Source: SZUA-36 sp963753105 (lineage in GTDB: Bacteria; Pseudomonadota; Gammaproteobacteria; Xanthomonadales; SZUA-36). From it: 64,000 nucleotides of DNA. The position numbers and the translations under genes were made by a program. The DNA lies in NCBI GenBank assembly GCA_963753105.1, contig CAVWBD010000001.1, positions 806,001-870,000 of the forward strand, given 5' to 3'. The notes under the pieces are model-generated. The model ran no database searches, was not told the DNA's origin, and saw only the letters and a list, made by a program, of their open reading frames with translations. Numbering within the stretch: the first letter of the stretch is position 1; each line of letters begins with the position of its first letter. This document shows positions 47,846-57,126 of the stretch, in pieces.

Positions 47846-48478
47846 ATGCACCAGGAATATATCCTCGCCAGCGATAACCCGGGTAAATTGCGCGAGATGA
47901 TGGCCATGTTTGAGCCACTGGGTATTTACGTGCGTCCACAAAGTGACTGGCAGGTGCCGCCAGGGGTTGCGGAGACGGGCAGCACGTTTATCGAGAACGC
48001 CTTGATCAAGGCGCGTCATGCCGCGTATCACACCGGCTTGCCCGCCATTGCAGATGATTCAGGCCTGGTGGTTCCGGTATTGAAAGGCGCACCAGGTATC
48101 TGTTCCGCGCGTTATGCCGGGGATAATGCAGACGCTCAAGCGAATATGCGCAAATTGTTGGCCGCGCTTGACGGTGTGACCGGCGTGGGCAGGCACGCCT
48201 ACTTCTATTGCGCCATGGTGTGCCTGAAATCGGCCACTGATCCGGCCCCGCTGGTGGCCACCGGTCTCTGGCATGGACGTATCCTGCTCAAAGGCCAGGG
48301 TGACGGTGGTTTTGGTTACGATCCTATTTTTGCTGTCGAGCCTGCCGTGGATCCAGGTCCACAGTTGTCAGCCGCCGAGCTGAGCGCAGCGCAGAAAGAC
48401 ATGGTCAGTCATCGCGGCCAGGCTCTGCGCAAGCTGGCCGAACTCATGCGCCAGGGGCATGATGGGGCTGTTGCGTAA
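47846..48478 (+). CDS. rdgB: dITP/XTP pyrophosphatase RdgB
   Basis: This 210-aa HAM1-family protein has LASDNPGKLREMMAMFEPLG, FIENALIKARHAAYHTGLPA with IADDSGLVV, GAPGICSARYAG and GFGYDPIF. It hydrolyses non-canonical purine triphosphates (dITP, XTP) to keep them out of DNA. It lies 17 bases after rph and overlaps hemW by 20 bases. Confidence 0.94.
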   Translation: MHQEYILASDNPGKLREMMAMFEPLGIYVRPQSDWQVPPGVAETGSTFIENALIKARHAAYHTGLPAIADDSGLVVPVLKGAPGICSARYAGDNADAQANMRKLLAALDGVTGVGRHAYFYCAMVCLKSATDPAPLVATGLWHGRILLKGQGDGGFGYDPIFAVEPAVDPGPQLSAAELSAAQKDMVSHRGQALRKLAELMRQGHDGAVA

Positions 48479-49616
48479 CCCACCGTTGGGTCTGTATGTG
48501 CACATGCCGTGGTGTGTGCGCAAGTGTCCGTATTGTGATTTCAATTCACACGCACTCAAGGGTGACTTTCCGGCGACCGACTATATCCAGGCGTTGATCG
48601 CAGACCTCGAAGCTGACCTGCCCCTGATATGGGGGCGCGGGGTGAAAAGCATCTATTTTGGCGGAGGGACACCCAGTCTTTTCTCGGCTGAGTTGATTGA
48701 TCGATTTCTGTCAGCGGCCCGGGCCAGGCTGGATTTGAACCCGGCAGTTGAAATCTCGCTGGAAGCCAACCCCGGGACCATCGAGTACGACAGTTTTTCA
48801 GCCTACGCGCAAGCCGGCATCAACCGGGTGTCCCTGGGTGTGCAGAGCTTTGATGACGTGGCCCTCAAGCGGCTTGGGCGGATCCACGGTTGCGAAGAGG
48901 TGGAACACTGCCTGCAATCACTAAACGCATCCGCTATCGACAATTTCAATATTGACCTGATTTACGCCCTGCCGGGCCAGGATGACGCTCAGGCTGCACG
49001 TGACATGGAGCGTGCGATTGCCGCCGCACCAACACATATTTCCTATTACCAGTTGACGCTGGAGCCGAATACTGCCTTTGCGGCAGCACCACCGGTTCTG
49101 CCGGATGAAGACACCGGGTGGCAAATACAGCAGACCGGGCTGGAATTGATGGATGATGCGGGATTTGGCCAGTACGAGATTTCTGCGTTTGCACGCCCGG
49201 ACATGCAATGCCAACACAACATGAATTACTGGACCTACGGCGATTTCCTCGCGCTTGGCGCCGGTGCACACGGCAAGATCACAACGATGGCCGATGGCAG
49301 CGTGAAACGTTACGCGAAACACCGTCACCCAAAACAGTACTTGCAGGGTTTGAACAACGGCGACTGGCTGGCAGAATGCCGGATCCTGGATGAAGACGAT
49401 CTCGTATTCGAGTTTTTCCTGAACCACCTGAGGTTGAAACAGGGTTTCAGCATGGACGATTTTACCGCACGCACAGGCTTGGATTGGGGCAGGGTTGCAT
49501 CCACCGTTCAACAGGCGGTGGACAAGGGGTTGTTGGAGGTTCGGGGCAAGCGGGTCGTGTCCACCGGGCTGGGTTGGAAATTCGTCAATGATATCCAGCA
49601 GATGTTTCTGCCATGA
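48459..49616 (+). CDS. hemW: Radical SAM heme chaperone HemW
   Basis: This 385-aa protein has the radical SAM cluster motif CVRKCPYCDFNSH near residue 20, KSIYFGGGTPSLFSAELIDR, NRVSLGVQSFDDVALKRLGR and INFDLIYALPGQ-like NIDLIYALPGQ. HemW (formerly annotated as an oxygen-independent coproporphyrinogen III oxidase-like protein) inserts heme into respiratory enzymes. It is the last gene of rph-rdgB-hemW. Confidence 0.93.
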   Translation: MMGLLRNPPLGLYVHMPWCVRKCPYCDFNSHALKGDFPATDYIQALIADLEADLPLIWGRGVKSIYFGGGTPSLFSAELIDRFLSAARARLDLNPAVEISLEANPGTIEYDSFSAYAQAGINRVSLGVQSFDDVALKRLGRIHGCEEVEHCLQSLNASAIDNFNIDLIYALPGQDDAQAARDMERAIAAAPTHISYYQLTLEPNTAFAAAPPVLPDEDTGWQIQQTGLELMDDAGFGQYEISAFARPDMQCQHNMNYWTYGDFLALGAGAHGKITTMADGSVKRYAKHRHPKQYLQGLNNGDWLAECRILDEDDLVFEFFLNHLRLKQGFSMDDFTARTGLDWGRVASTVQQAVDKGLLEVRGKRVVSTGLGWKFVNDIQQMFLP

Positions 49617-49700
49617 AGCGTTGCAAATGCTACTTGCATTGCTTGCCACACGTCATTAAACTACCCGGCTCTTTAGGCTAAACCAATACCGGAATTTGTC

Positions 49701-49943
49701 ATGAAAGCTGACATTCACCCAGAATATCGTGAAGTGGTTTTCCAGGATCTGTCTTCTGATTTTGCATTCCTGACCCGCTCCACCGTAAAAACCAAAGAAA
49801 CCATCAAGTGGGAAGATGGAAATGAGTATCCACTGGTCAAGGTGGAAGTCTCAAGCGCATCTCATCCGTTTTACACCGGTAAGCATAAGCTGATGGATAC
49901 CGGTGGCCGCGTTGATCGCTTCAAACGCCGCTACAACAAGTAA
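49701..49943 (+). CDS. rpmE2: 50S ribosomal protein L31 type B
   Basis: This 80-aa protein begins MKADIHPEYREVVFQDLSSD and ends GGRVDRFKRRYNK. It lacks the CxxC zinc ligands of the primary L31, as usual for type B (the zinc-free paralogue often induced in zinc limitation). No Zur-like operator was recognised in the 84 bases upstream. It is followed directly by a strong terminator. Confidence 0.93.
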   Translation: MKADIHPEYREVVFQDLSSDFAFLTRSTVKTKETIKWEDGNEYPLVKVEVSSASHPFYTGKHKLMDTGGRVDRFKRRYNK

Positions 49944-49961
49944 AACAGAAACTTTTTGGAA

Positions 49962-49998
49962 AGGCCCGGGACGGCAGCATCGTCCCGGGCCTTTTTTT
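49962..49998 (+). terminator. Strong intrinsic terminator after rpmE2
   Basis: AGGCCCGGGACG (49962-49973) pairs perfectly with CGTCCCGGGCCT (49981-49992) around a 7-base loop and runs into TTTTTTT. It separates rpmE2 from gltA. Confidence 0.93.
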
Positions 49999-50115
49999 GT
50001 CTGCATGCAAAGAGAAATCAAGAAAACTTGTGAGATACTTGATGATTAAATAGATCAGGGCGTATTTACCGATACTTCCCACGATGAGTGAATTAAGAAA
50101 AAAAAGGAGAGTACC

Positions 50116-51405
50116 ATGTCTGACCAGCGCGTCATTCTCACAGATGAAGGTAGTGGTAAAAGTGTTGAACTGCCCGTTATCAGTGGCACAGAAGGCGAAC
50201 CCACGTTACAGATAAAAGCCGTTCCATCGACGCTCGGGTACTTTACCTACGACCCGGGGTTTACAGCCACTGCCAGTTGCACCAGCACGATCACTTTTAT
50301 CGATGGTGATAAAGGTATCCTGCGTTACCGTGGGTATCCCATTGAACAACTGGCAGAGCAGAGTACCTTCCTGGAGGTGGCTTACCTGCTGTTATTCGGT
50401 GAATTGCCGACGACTGGGGAGTTTGACGAGTTCCGGAGCGATATCACTCATCACACGATGGTGCATGAGAAGCTGAACACCTTCATATCAGGCTTCCATT
50501 ATGATGCGCACCCGATGGCGATGATGGCGGGCGTGGTTGGCTCGTTGGCGGCTTTTTACCATGACAAGATGGATATGAGTAATCCCTCGCACCGGGTCCT
50601 GACAGCCAAGCGCATGATCGCCAAGATGCCGACCATCGCTGCGGCCTGTTACCGGCATCACATGGGGCGGCCAACCGCTTATCCGAACAACAACCTGAGT
50701 TACACGGAAGCCTTTCTGGACATGATGTTCTCGGTTCCATCAGAGAAATACGTCGTGAACCCGGTAGCTGCAAAAGCGTTTGACCTGCTGTTCATATTGC
50801 ACGCCGATCATGAGCAAAACGCCAGTACATCTACCGTCAGGCTGGTTGGTTCAACGGGTGCCAACCCCTATGCCTGCGTGGCTGCCGGTATTTCGGCTCT
50901 GTGGGGTCCCGCGCACGGCGGCGCTAACGAAGCGGTGCTGACCATGCTCGATAAGATTGGTGACGTATCCCAGGTTGGCAAGTTTATCGACAAGGCCAAG
51001 GACAAGAATGATCCGTTCCGCTTGATGGGCTTTGGTCACCGGGTGTACAAGAATTACGATCCGCGTGCATCCATCATCCGCAAGGCGGCCCACGAAGTAC
51101 TGGAGGAGCTCGGCACTACCGATCCTATGATGGACCTGGCCATGGAGCTGGAACGGATTGCCCTGGAGGACGATTACTTCGTCAGCAAGAAACTGTATCC
51201 GAATGTGGATTTCTACTCCGGCATTATCTACAAGGCACTTGGTATTCCGGTCAGCATGTTTACCGTGATGTTTGCAATCGCCAGGACGGTAGGCTGGGTA
51301 TCCCAGTGGCTGGAGCAGGAAGAGACACCGACACCGATCGGTCGTCCACGGCAGGTTTATGCCGGTCCGACAGAGCGCCGGTATGTGCCGATCGAGACAC
51401 GCTGA
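50116..51405 (+). CDS. gltA: Citrate synthase (type II, hexameric)
   Basis: This 429-aa protein has an N-terminal beta domain (YDPGFTATASCTSTITFIDG), DKGILRYRGYPIEQLAE, the active-site regions FILHADHEQNASTSTVRLVG, GPAHGGANEAVL and GFGHRVYKNYDPRA, and IGRPRQVYAGP at the end. It condenses acetyl-CoA and oxaloacetate in the TCA cycle. An AAAAAGGAGAG ribosome-binding site sits just before ATG 50116. No sdh cluster is adjacent. Confidence 0.96.
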   Translation: MSDQRVILTDEGSGKSVELPVISGTEGEPTLQIKAVPSTLGYFTYDPGFTATASCTSTITFIDGDKGILRYRGYPIEQLAEQSTFLEVAYLLLFGELPTTGEFDEFRSDITHHTMVHEKLNTFISGFHYDAHPMAMMAGVVGSLAAFYHDKMDMSNPSHRVLTAKRMIAKMPTIAAACYRHHMGRPTAYPNNNLSYTEAFLDMMFSVPSEKYVVNPVAAKAFDLLFILHADHEQNASTSTVRLVGSTGANPYACVAAGISALWGPAHGGANEAVLTMLDKIGDVSQVGKFIDKAKDKNDPFRLMGFGHRVYKNYDPRASIIRKAAHEVLEELGTTDPMMDLAMELERIALEDDYFVSKKLYPNVDFYSGIIYKALGIPVSMFTVMFAIARTVGWVSQWLEQEETPTPIGRPRQVYAGPTERRYVPIETR

Positions 51406-51409
51406 GGCC

Positions 51410-52060
51410 TTAACCCGCCAGTAAACATTCCACCTCTGCAACAGGTGCCCGCTTCTGCGGGCGCCCATCTACCGGGCTGAGCGGTGCTTGGCGCAGGCCC
51501 AGGCAGTTGAACAGTGTCAGTTCAATCTCAGTGTCTTCCATGGTGGTAACCAACAACGGTACCTGCCGGTAGTTACCGTCATGCCAGCGTATCTTGCGTT
51601 GTTCATTATAAAAAGCCTGGCCTTTGTCCAGCAGGTGGATGGCCACTGCGTCCGGCGGGTCGTTGAACAGGTGTAAGGACACACGGGTGTATTCATCAGC
51701 CGTGCCGTCGAGCACCGGGCCGACCAACCGGGGGTGAAATGATTCGAGCGAGCGCATGACACGCAGGGCAAGCTGGCGCATTTTTTGCAGGCGGTTGAGG
51801 TGATGCTGGCCACCGTAAAACTCCTGGTAGGCGCGCAGGGCGTTCGAGACTTCCACGTTGCTGGGCAACGCCGTGTGTGTGCCAGCGCCCAGCCTTTGCG
51901 CTGCTTTTTGCTTGGCAGTCCGGTAATTGAATTGGGCTTCGGTGACCATGATCCGGGCAGCCTCGGCGGCGATCATTCTGCGGAGATGGTCGAGCCTGCC
52001 ACTGTTGTGGGCGGGAAACCGGTCAGAAGCTGTCGTATGGATCCTCTTCTTTAACGGCAT
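51410..52060 (-). CDS. Conserved protein of unknown function
   Basis: This protein of up to 216 aa has RRMIAAEAARIMVTEAQFNY, FHPRLVGPVLDGTADEYTRV, LHLFNDPPDAVAIHLLDKGQ and LRQAPLSPVDGRPQKRAPVA. The V-x-G-x-x-L-x-G-T-A plus a later acidic strand pattern resembles a minimal nucleotidyltransferase-like fold, seen in unnamed gammaproteobacterial proteins; that is an inference. The 5' end overlaps the ponA 3' end by 38 bases and it converges with gltA at a distance of 4 bases. Confidence 0.7.
   Translation of the reverse strand: MPLKKRIHTTASDRFPAHNSGRLDHLRRMIAAEAARIMVTEAQFNYRTAKQKAAQRLGAGTHTALPSNVEVSNALRAYQEFYGGQHHLNRLQKMRQLALRVMRSLESFHPRLVGPVLDGTADEYTRVSLHLFNDPPDAVAIHLLDKGQAFYNEQRKIRWHDGNYRQVPLLVTTMEDTEIELTLFNCLGLRQAPLSPVDGRPQKRAPVAEVECLLAG
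51444..51465. other. Nine-base-pair hairpin at the gltA / unknown-gene convergence
   Basis: GGTGCCCGC (51444-51452) pairs with GCGGGCGCC (51457-51465, one G-T pair) around TTCT. It lies inside the 3' coding end of the minus-strand gene, just past the gltA stop, and has no T-run. It may help end or protect gltA mRNA, which otherwise has no visible terminator. Confidence 0.4.
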
Positions 52061-54512
52061 CAGAATGATCTCCTTCTACTGCATCTTCCATGGGGGGGAG
52101 ACTTCCTGATTCAAATACTTCCATAATTGCCGCCTGGTTTTCAAGTCTGGCGAGCAAACCACTGTCAGGGTCGATACGCGCCTGGGTAATACCTTCCGGT
52201 ATTTCAGATGTCGAATCCGGCATGTCCTGCAGGGCAAAACGCATGTACTCGATCCATATGTCCAGGGCGGCCTTGCCGCCAACTTCATAACGTCCCAGCG
52301 GTTCGTGGCTGTCAAAGCCAACCCAGACCGAGGTCACGACTTCATCGTTGTATCCTGAAAACCACGCATCACGTTGCTCATTGGTGGTGCCGGTTTTGCC
52401 GGCCAGGTCGCCTCTTCCCAGAACCATGGCCTTTTTACCGGTTCCGCGGCTTACGACATCCATCATCATGGAACGAACAAGATAGGCGTTCTGTGCGGAG
52501 ATGACCCTGGGTGCCGGTGACGGGGTGGCTACGTAATCCGCAAGCTCAACGGCTTCCTGTTCGACGACCTGGAGGTCGTTTTGGCCTTCCAGTTGCAAGG
52601 GTCGGAAACTGGGTTCGGTTCTTTCTGCCACGCTGATTTGCTCGTCACCAAGCTGATCTTCAGGTTCACAGTCATCGCAGACCACGAATGGACTGGCGGC
52701 AAATACCATGGAGCCCCTGGCATCGACCACCCGCTCGATGAAATAAGGTTCGACAAGGTAACCACCGTTGGCGAAAACGGCGTAACCCCTGGTGATGCTG
52801 ATTGGTTGGAGTGATGCGCTGCCCAGGGCCATGGACAGGTTATCCGGCAACTCGGCCGGATCGAAACCGAAAGCACTGATGTATTCCGTGGCGTACGGGA
52901 TACCAATTTCCCTCAGCAACCGGATTGAAACGAGGTTGCGAGAATTGACCATGGCTTCCCGTAGCCGTGTCGGACCGAAAAATTTCTCGCTGAAATTCTG
53001 TGGTTTCCATTCCCTTTCCAGTTCGTTGTCACTGAAAACAATCGGTGCATCATTGATGAGGCTGGCCGTGGTTTTGCCCTTGGCCAGGGCTGCGGAATAG
53101 ATAAATGGCTTAAAGCCCGAGCCGGGCTGGCGGCGGCTCTGCACGACACGGTTAAATTTGCTGCGTGTGTAGTCGTAACCACCGACCAGGACATTGATAG
53201 CGCCGTCGTATGGGCGGATCGATACGAGCAGGGCTTCTGCTTCGGGCAGTTGCGCCAGTTCACGACGACCCCCGTCGCTCAATCGCGTACGCACGATATC
53301 TCCGGCCTGCAGCACTTCCGAGACTGTCTTTGGTTCGTACCCGACACGGTCACGGCTGATAAATTTCCTCGCCCACGCAACATCGGCCAAGCTTAGCGCG
53401 ATGGTCTGACCATCTGCCTGGTAGACCAGGGCTACATCTTCATCCACCTCGGTGACCAGGCCCGGCGCCAGGCCGGCGACCGGCTTATAGGGGCGCAGCA
53501 TTTCATTCCAGTCCTGGGGTGTGTTGCTGTCATCGAGTTCAAAGTGGGCTTCGGCTCCCCGGTAGCCATGTCTGTGGTCATAAGCCTCGAGACCATCGGT
53601 GATGGACTGGTTGGCAACGTCCTGGAGGTCTGAGCGGATGGTTGTAAAGACCTCGTAACCGCCGGTATAGGCCGCCTGACCAAACATCGCCAGCATTTCC
53701 TTGCGCACCATTTCGGCCAAATAGGGTGCGGAAACCTCTGTCGTGGCGCCATGGTAAAAAGCGGTGTTTTTTTCATTGACGGCCTGCTCATAATCAGCGG
53801 CACTGATAAAACCCAGTTCCCGCATACGCCCCAGCACATAGTCCCTGCGGTTCATGGCCCGCTCGGGTGAAGTAATCGGGTTGATTCTTGAGGGGGCCTT
53901 TGGCAAGGCGGCGAGCATGGCGCACTGGGCAAGGCTCAATTCACCCAGCGGTTTGCCGTAATACACATCTGCAGCTGCGCCCACGCCATAGGCGCGATGA
54001 CCAAGCAGGATCTTGTTCAGATACAGTTCGAGAATTTCGTTCTTGTCCAGCTCGCGTTCTATTTTTAGTGCCAGGAAGATTTCCTTGATCTTGCGGGTAT
54101 AAGTTTTTTCCAGGCTCAGGAAAAAATTGCGGGCCAGTTGTTGGGTGATCGTGCTTCCACCCACCGATTTTTCACCGGTGGTTGCAAGTGTCCACACAGC
54201 ACGGGAAATACCCTGGTAATCGACACCCGGGTGAACGAAGAAACGGGCGTCTTCCCCGGCGATAAAGGCATTTTTCAAACGCGTGGGCATTTCATCGATA
54301 GCAACCGGTATGCGGCGCTTTTCACCAAAAACACTAATCAATTTGCCGTCTTGCGTATAAACCCTCAAGGGGACTTGGAGCTGTACATCCCGCAGGGTAT
54401 CGACATCCGGAAGGTCTTTGGCAACAACAAGATAAGTCACCACGAGGGTGAGCAAGCCCAAAACCATGGCGGCTAAAAGAAAGCGAAAAAACACACGAAA
54501 TACTTTCTTCAC
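52023..54512 (-). CDS. mrcA: Penicillin-binding protein 1A
   Basis: This 829-aa bifunctional enzyme has a membrane anchor near residues 8-30, a GT51 glycosyltransferase domain (EDARFFVHPGVDYQGISRAV, GGSTITQQLARNFFL), and a transpeptidase domain with RRQPGSGFKPFIYSAALAKG (SxxK), NSRNLVSIRLL and KTGTTNEQRDAWF near residue 705. It polymerises and cross-links peptidoglycan in the periplasm. An acidic, serine-rich tail follows the catalytic domain. It is divergent from pilM, the classical mrcA-pilMNOPQ arrangement. Confidence 0.95.
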   Translation of the reverse strand: MKKVFRVFFRFLLAAMVLGLLTLVVTYLVVAKDLPDVDTLRDVQLQVPLRVYTQDGKLISVFGEKRRIPVAIDEMPTRLKNAFIAGEDARFFVHPGVDYQGISRAVWTLATTGEKSVGGSTITQQLARNFFLSLEKTYTRKIKEIFLALKIERELDKNEILELYLNKILLGHRAYGVGAAADVYYGKPLGELSLAQCAMLAALPKAPSRINPITSPERAMNRRDYVLGRMRELGFISAADYEQAVNEKNTAFYHGATTEVSAPYLAEMVRKEMLAMFGQAAYTGGYEVFTTIRSDLQDVANQSITDGLEAYDHRHGYRGAEAHFELDDSNTPQDWNEMLRPYKPVAGLAPGLVTEVDEDVALVYQADGQTIALSLADVAWARKFISRDRVGYEPKTVSEVLQAGDIVRTRLSDGGRRELAQLPEAEALLVSIRPYDGAINVLVGGYDYTRSKFNRVVQSRRQPGSGFKPFIYSAALAKGKTTASLINDAPIVFSDNELEREWKPQNFSEKFFGPTRLREAMVNSRNLVSIRLLREIGIPYATEYISAFGFDPAELPDNLSMALGSASLQPISITRGYAVFANGGYLVEPYFIERVVDARGSMVFAASPFVVCDDCEPEDQLGDEQISVAERTEPSFRPLQLEGQNDLQVVEQEAVELADYVATPSPAPRVISAQNAYLVRSMMMDVVSRGTGKKAMVLGRGDLAGKTGTTNEQRDAWFSGYNDEVVTSVWVGFDSHEPLGRYEVGGKAALDIWIEYMRFALQDMPDSTSEIPEGITQARIDPDSGLLARLENQAAIMEVFESGSLPPMEDAVEGDHSDAVKEEDPYDSF

Positions 54513-54819
54513 AAAATTATCCTGTTATGCTTATGCCCAGAGATAAGGAATTCTAGTTGATATATCCGCCTCCGGGTAGCGGGGGGCGGGACAGAAGTAG
54601 GTACACGGCATCAGACAGGGAAATAGTCGGTAATGATGAGTGTTGACCACACAACTTGCCCGTAGTTTCCCGTGCTTTTAAAGCACACGTCCTTGTTGCA
54701 CCTGTTAAATTCTGTAGTTTGATACCGTATTTGTATTTGAGTATTGCAGGGTTTTCTGTTAAAAACAGCTATTAAGAAGTCTCACTAAACCATTGGCATG
54801 GAAAAGGAATGGGGGAGTC
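54513..54819. other. Intergenic region between divergent mrcA and pilM
   Basis: This 307-base gap has to hold the promoters of mrcA and the pilMNOPQ operon. A TTGATA with a following AT-rich stretch near 54720-54750 could be part of a promoter for pilM, but no convincing pair with correct spacing was found. No gene or repeat was recognised. Confidence 0.4.
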
Positions 54820-55878
54820 TTGAAACTGTTTGGAAAAAAAACAGATCCAGTGATCGGACTGGATATAGGCTCGACAAGTGTACGTTTGCTGCAGTTGTCC
54901 AGTCACGGGTCCGGATACCAGATCGACCACTTTGCCATTGAGGCGCTCAGTGAAGGTGTGGTGGTCGATAAGGCTGTACAGGATGTAGAAGCTGCCTCTA
55001 ACGCCATCTCGCGGGCGGTAAAAGCTTCGGGCACACGTGCCAAGTCCTGTGCTATAGCGGTATCCGGTTCGGCCGTTTTCACCAAGATCATCAGCCTGCC
55101 GGCAGACCTTGCGGCGGCGGATATTGAAAGCCAGGTGCAAATTGAGGCCAACCAGTATATTCCTTACCCTCTTGACGAGGTCAGCCTTGATTTCGAAGTG
55201 CTGGGACCATCGGCGCGTAACGCGGACCTGATGGATATCCTGCTGGCTGCCAGCAAGAGCGAGAATATCGAGAGCCGGCAGGACGCGATCGATGTCGCCG
55301 GTTTGAAGGCGAAAGTGGTCGATGTCGAGGCTTTTGCCATTGCAAATGCATTTGAATTGATCCGCAAGCGTGATGGGATCAAGCGCAGCGAGGCAGTCGG
55401 ATTTTTCGATATTGGTTATGACATGACTACCTTGCTGGTCATCAAGGGTGGCCGGGTCATCTACACCCGTGACCACCCGTTTGGTGGCCACCAGTTGCTG
55501 GAAGAAACCCAGCGGCGCTATGACATGACCGCTGAGCAGGCCAGTTTTTTCGAGCGCAACGAAGAAGCGCCGGAAGATTTCGAGGAAGAGGTGCTGGAGC
55601 CATTCCAGCTGAATGTCGTCCACCAGATCAGCCGTGCGCTGCAGTTCTTTGCTTCCAGCAATGATTACACGAATATCGGTACGATATATTTGTCCGGCGG
55701 GGTGGCCTCCCTGAAAGGGTTGGCTGCCATGGCGCAACAGGAACTGGGGATGACAACGCGCGTTGCCGACCCTGTTACCGGGCTGGATATCGCGGACAAT
55801 GTGGCTGTGACTGCGTTAAAGCGCAATACAACCAACCTGATGATAGCCATGGGATTGGCTTTGAGAGGGTTTGACTGA
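54820..55878 (+). CDS. pilM: Type IV pilus inner-membrane platform protein PilM
   Basis: This actin-like protein of about 352 aa starts at TTG 54820 (LKLFGKKTDPVIGLDIGSTS), which fits the family start better than the TTG nine codons upstream. It has the nucleotide-binding motifs GLDIGSTSVRLLQLS, FFDIGYDMTTLLVI and YLSGGVASLKGLAAM. PilM is cytoplasmic and binds the N-terminus of PilN to form the alignment subcomplex. It is the first gene of pilMNOPQ and its end touches the pilN start. Confidence 0.92.
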   Translation: MKLFGKKTDPVIGLDIGSTSVRLLQLSSHGSGYQIDHFAIEALSEGVVVDKAVQDVEAASNAISRAVKASGTRAKSCAIAVSGSAVFTKIISLPADLAAADIESQVQIEANQYIPYPLDEVSLDFEVLGPSARNADLMDILLAASKSENIESRQDAIDVAGLKAKVVDVEAFAIANAFELIRKRDGIKRSEAVGFFDIGYDMTTLLVIKGGRVIYTRDHPFGGHQLLEETQRRYDMTAEQASFFERNEEAPEDFEEEVLEPFQLNVVHQISRALQFFASSNDYTNIGTIYLSGGVASLKGLAAMAQQELGMTTRVADPVTGLDIADNVAVTALKRNTTNLMIAMGLALRGFD

Positions 55879-56485
55879 TGGCCAGAATTAATCTACTGCC
55901 TTGGCGGGAGGAACAACGCCAAGAGCGGCAACGCCAGTTTATGATGACATTGCTGATGACCGCGATCACGGGTGTGGTCCTGGTTTTCCTGGTCGGTATG
56001 GTCTTCGACCAGCAGATCCGTCATCAGCAATATCGCAATGACCTGATCAAGAAAGAAATTAGCCCAACTGGAAGTACGCATCAAGAAAATTAACGAACTT
56101 GAGCGTATCCGGGCTCGCCTGATTTCCCGCAAACAGGTCATTGAGCGGCTGCAAGCCAGCCGTTCCACGACGGTGGAGTTGCTGGACAAGCTGGCCAAGT
56201 CCATCCCGGTGGGTGTTACGCTGACTTCCATACGGCAGCAGGGCCCCCAACTGACATTGTTAGGCAACAGCCAATCCAATGCCAGGGTCTCGGCCTACCT
56301 GAGGGAACTGGAAGCAAATGATCTGTTCCTGGATCCCCAATTGGATTTTGTCAGGTCCTCAGCCAGGCCAACTACCGACGTTGAACCATACGAATTCAGT
56401 ATCAAGGTCAAACTTCGCCAGCCAAAGACGGCGGACGAAGAAGCCGGCTTTGATGTGCGTGGAAGGACAAGGAGGCGTGCAATGA
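55878..56485 (+). CDS. pilN: Type IV pilus assembly protein PilN, frameshifted
   Basis: The first frame has the PilM-binding N-terminus MARINLLPWREEQRQERQRQ and a membrane segment. An extra base near 56058 leads to AQLEVRIKKINELERIRARL, then VELLDKLAKSIPVGVTLTSI and EPYEFSIKVKLRQP. As written the frame runs straight into pilO, but a strong AAGGAGG (56468-56474) and the ATG at 56482 show where PilO begins. A second indel near 56440-56470 probably hides the real PilN stop, perhaps the TGA at 56483-56485 in an ATGA overlap; the end given here is inferred. Confidence 0.85.
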
Positions 56486-57126
56486 TATTTGACGACCTCA
56501 GAAATGCTGATTTTTCGGATATTGGCAGCGCCCCTTGGTCGGTTCGTTATTTACTGCTTGGTGTATTGCTGATCCTGATCCTGGTTGCCGGGTATTTTTT
56601 ATTAATCGATGACAAGAAGATCGAACTGGAACAGGAGCAACAACAGGAATTGGCCCTGATGGCCGATTTTGAGTTCAAGCAACAGAAAGCGGCCAACCTC
56701 GAAGACTATGAACAGCAGTTGGCGGAAATGCAGGAACTGTTGCAGACCATGTTCAGACAACTGCCCAACAAGACTGAAATGGACAAACTGCTGGTGGACG
56801 TTTCACAAACGGCGCTGGCAGCGGGTATCGATGTACAGCTGTTCGAGCCCCAGGCGGAAGCGTTCCAGGATTTCTATGCAGAACGTCCCATCAGTATCCG
56901 GATGCTCGGTGATTACCACGAATTCGGCGATTTTGTCAGCGGTGTAGCCGCCTTGCCAAGGGTTGTAATCCTGACGATGCACGATATCTCGTTGAGACGT
57001 GCGGCGAGGGGTCAGAGCCGCTATGGCGATTCGGAAGGGCGTTTGATCCTCGAGGGACGGGTCAAGACCTATCGCTATGTGGATGAAGAAGAAGTCGCCC
57101 AGAGGGCAGCGGAGCAGGCACCATGA
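56482..57126 (+). CDS. pilO: Type IV pilus assembly protein PilO
   Basis: This 214-aa protein starts at ATG 56482 (MIFDDLRNADFSDIGSAPWS), with an AAGGAGG ribosome-binding site 7 bases upstream. It has one membrane segment, a coiled coil (LANLEDYEQQLAEMQELLQT-like) and the ferredoxin-like core (FQDFYAERPISIRMLGDYHE). PilO pairs with PilN in the periplasm and contacts PilP. It overlaps pilP by 4 bases. Confidence 0.92.
   Translation: MIFDDLRNADFSDIGSAPWSVRYLLLGVLLILILVAGYFLLIDDKKIELEQEQQQELALMADFEFKQQKAANLEDYEQQLAEMQELLQTMFRQLPNKTEMDKLLVDVSQTALAAGIDVQLFEPQAEAFQDFYAERPISIRMLGDYHEFGDFVSGVAALPRVVILTMHDISLRRAARGQSRYGDSEGRLILEGRVKTYRYVDEEEVAQRAAEQAP

Noticed and set aside
49617..49700. Zur operator upstream of the zinc-free L31 gene
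   Set aside because: No palindrome resembling a Zur box could be seen in the 84 bases.
57006..57018. A second GGGGTCAGAGCC match, inside pilO
   Set aside because: It encodes conserved-frame pilO residues and lacks the complementary arm, so it is a chance match to the REP-like motif.
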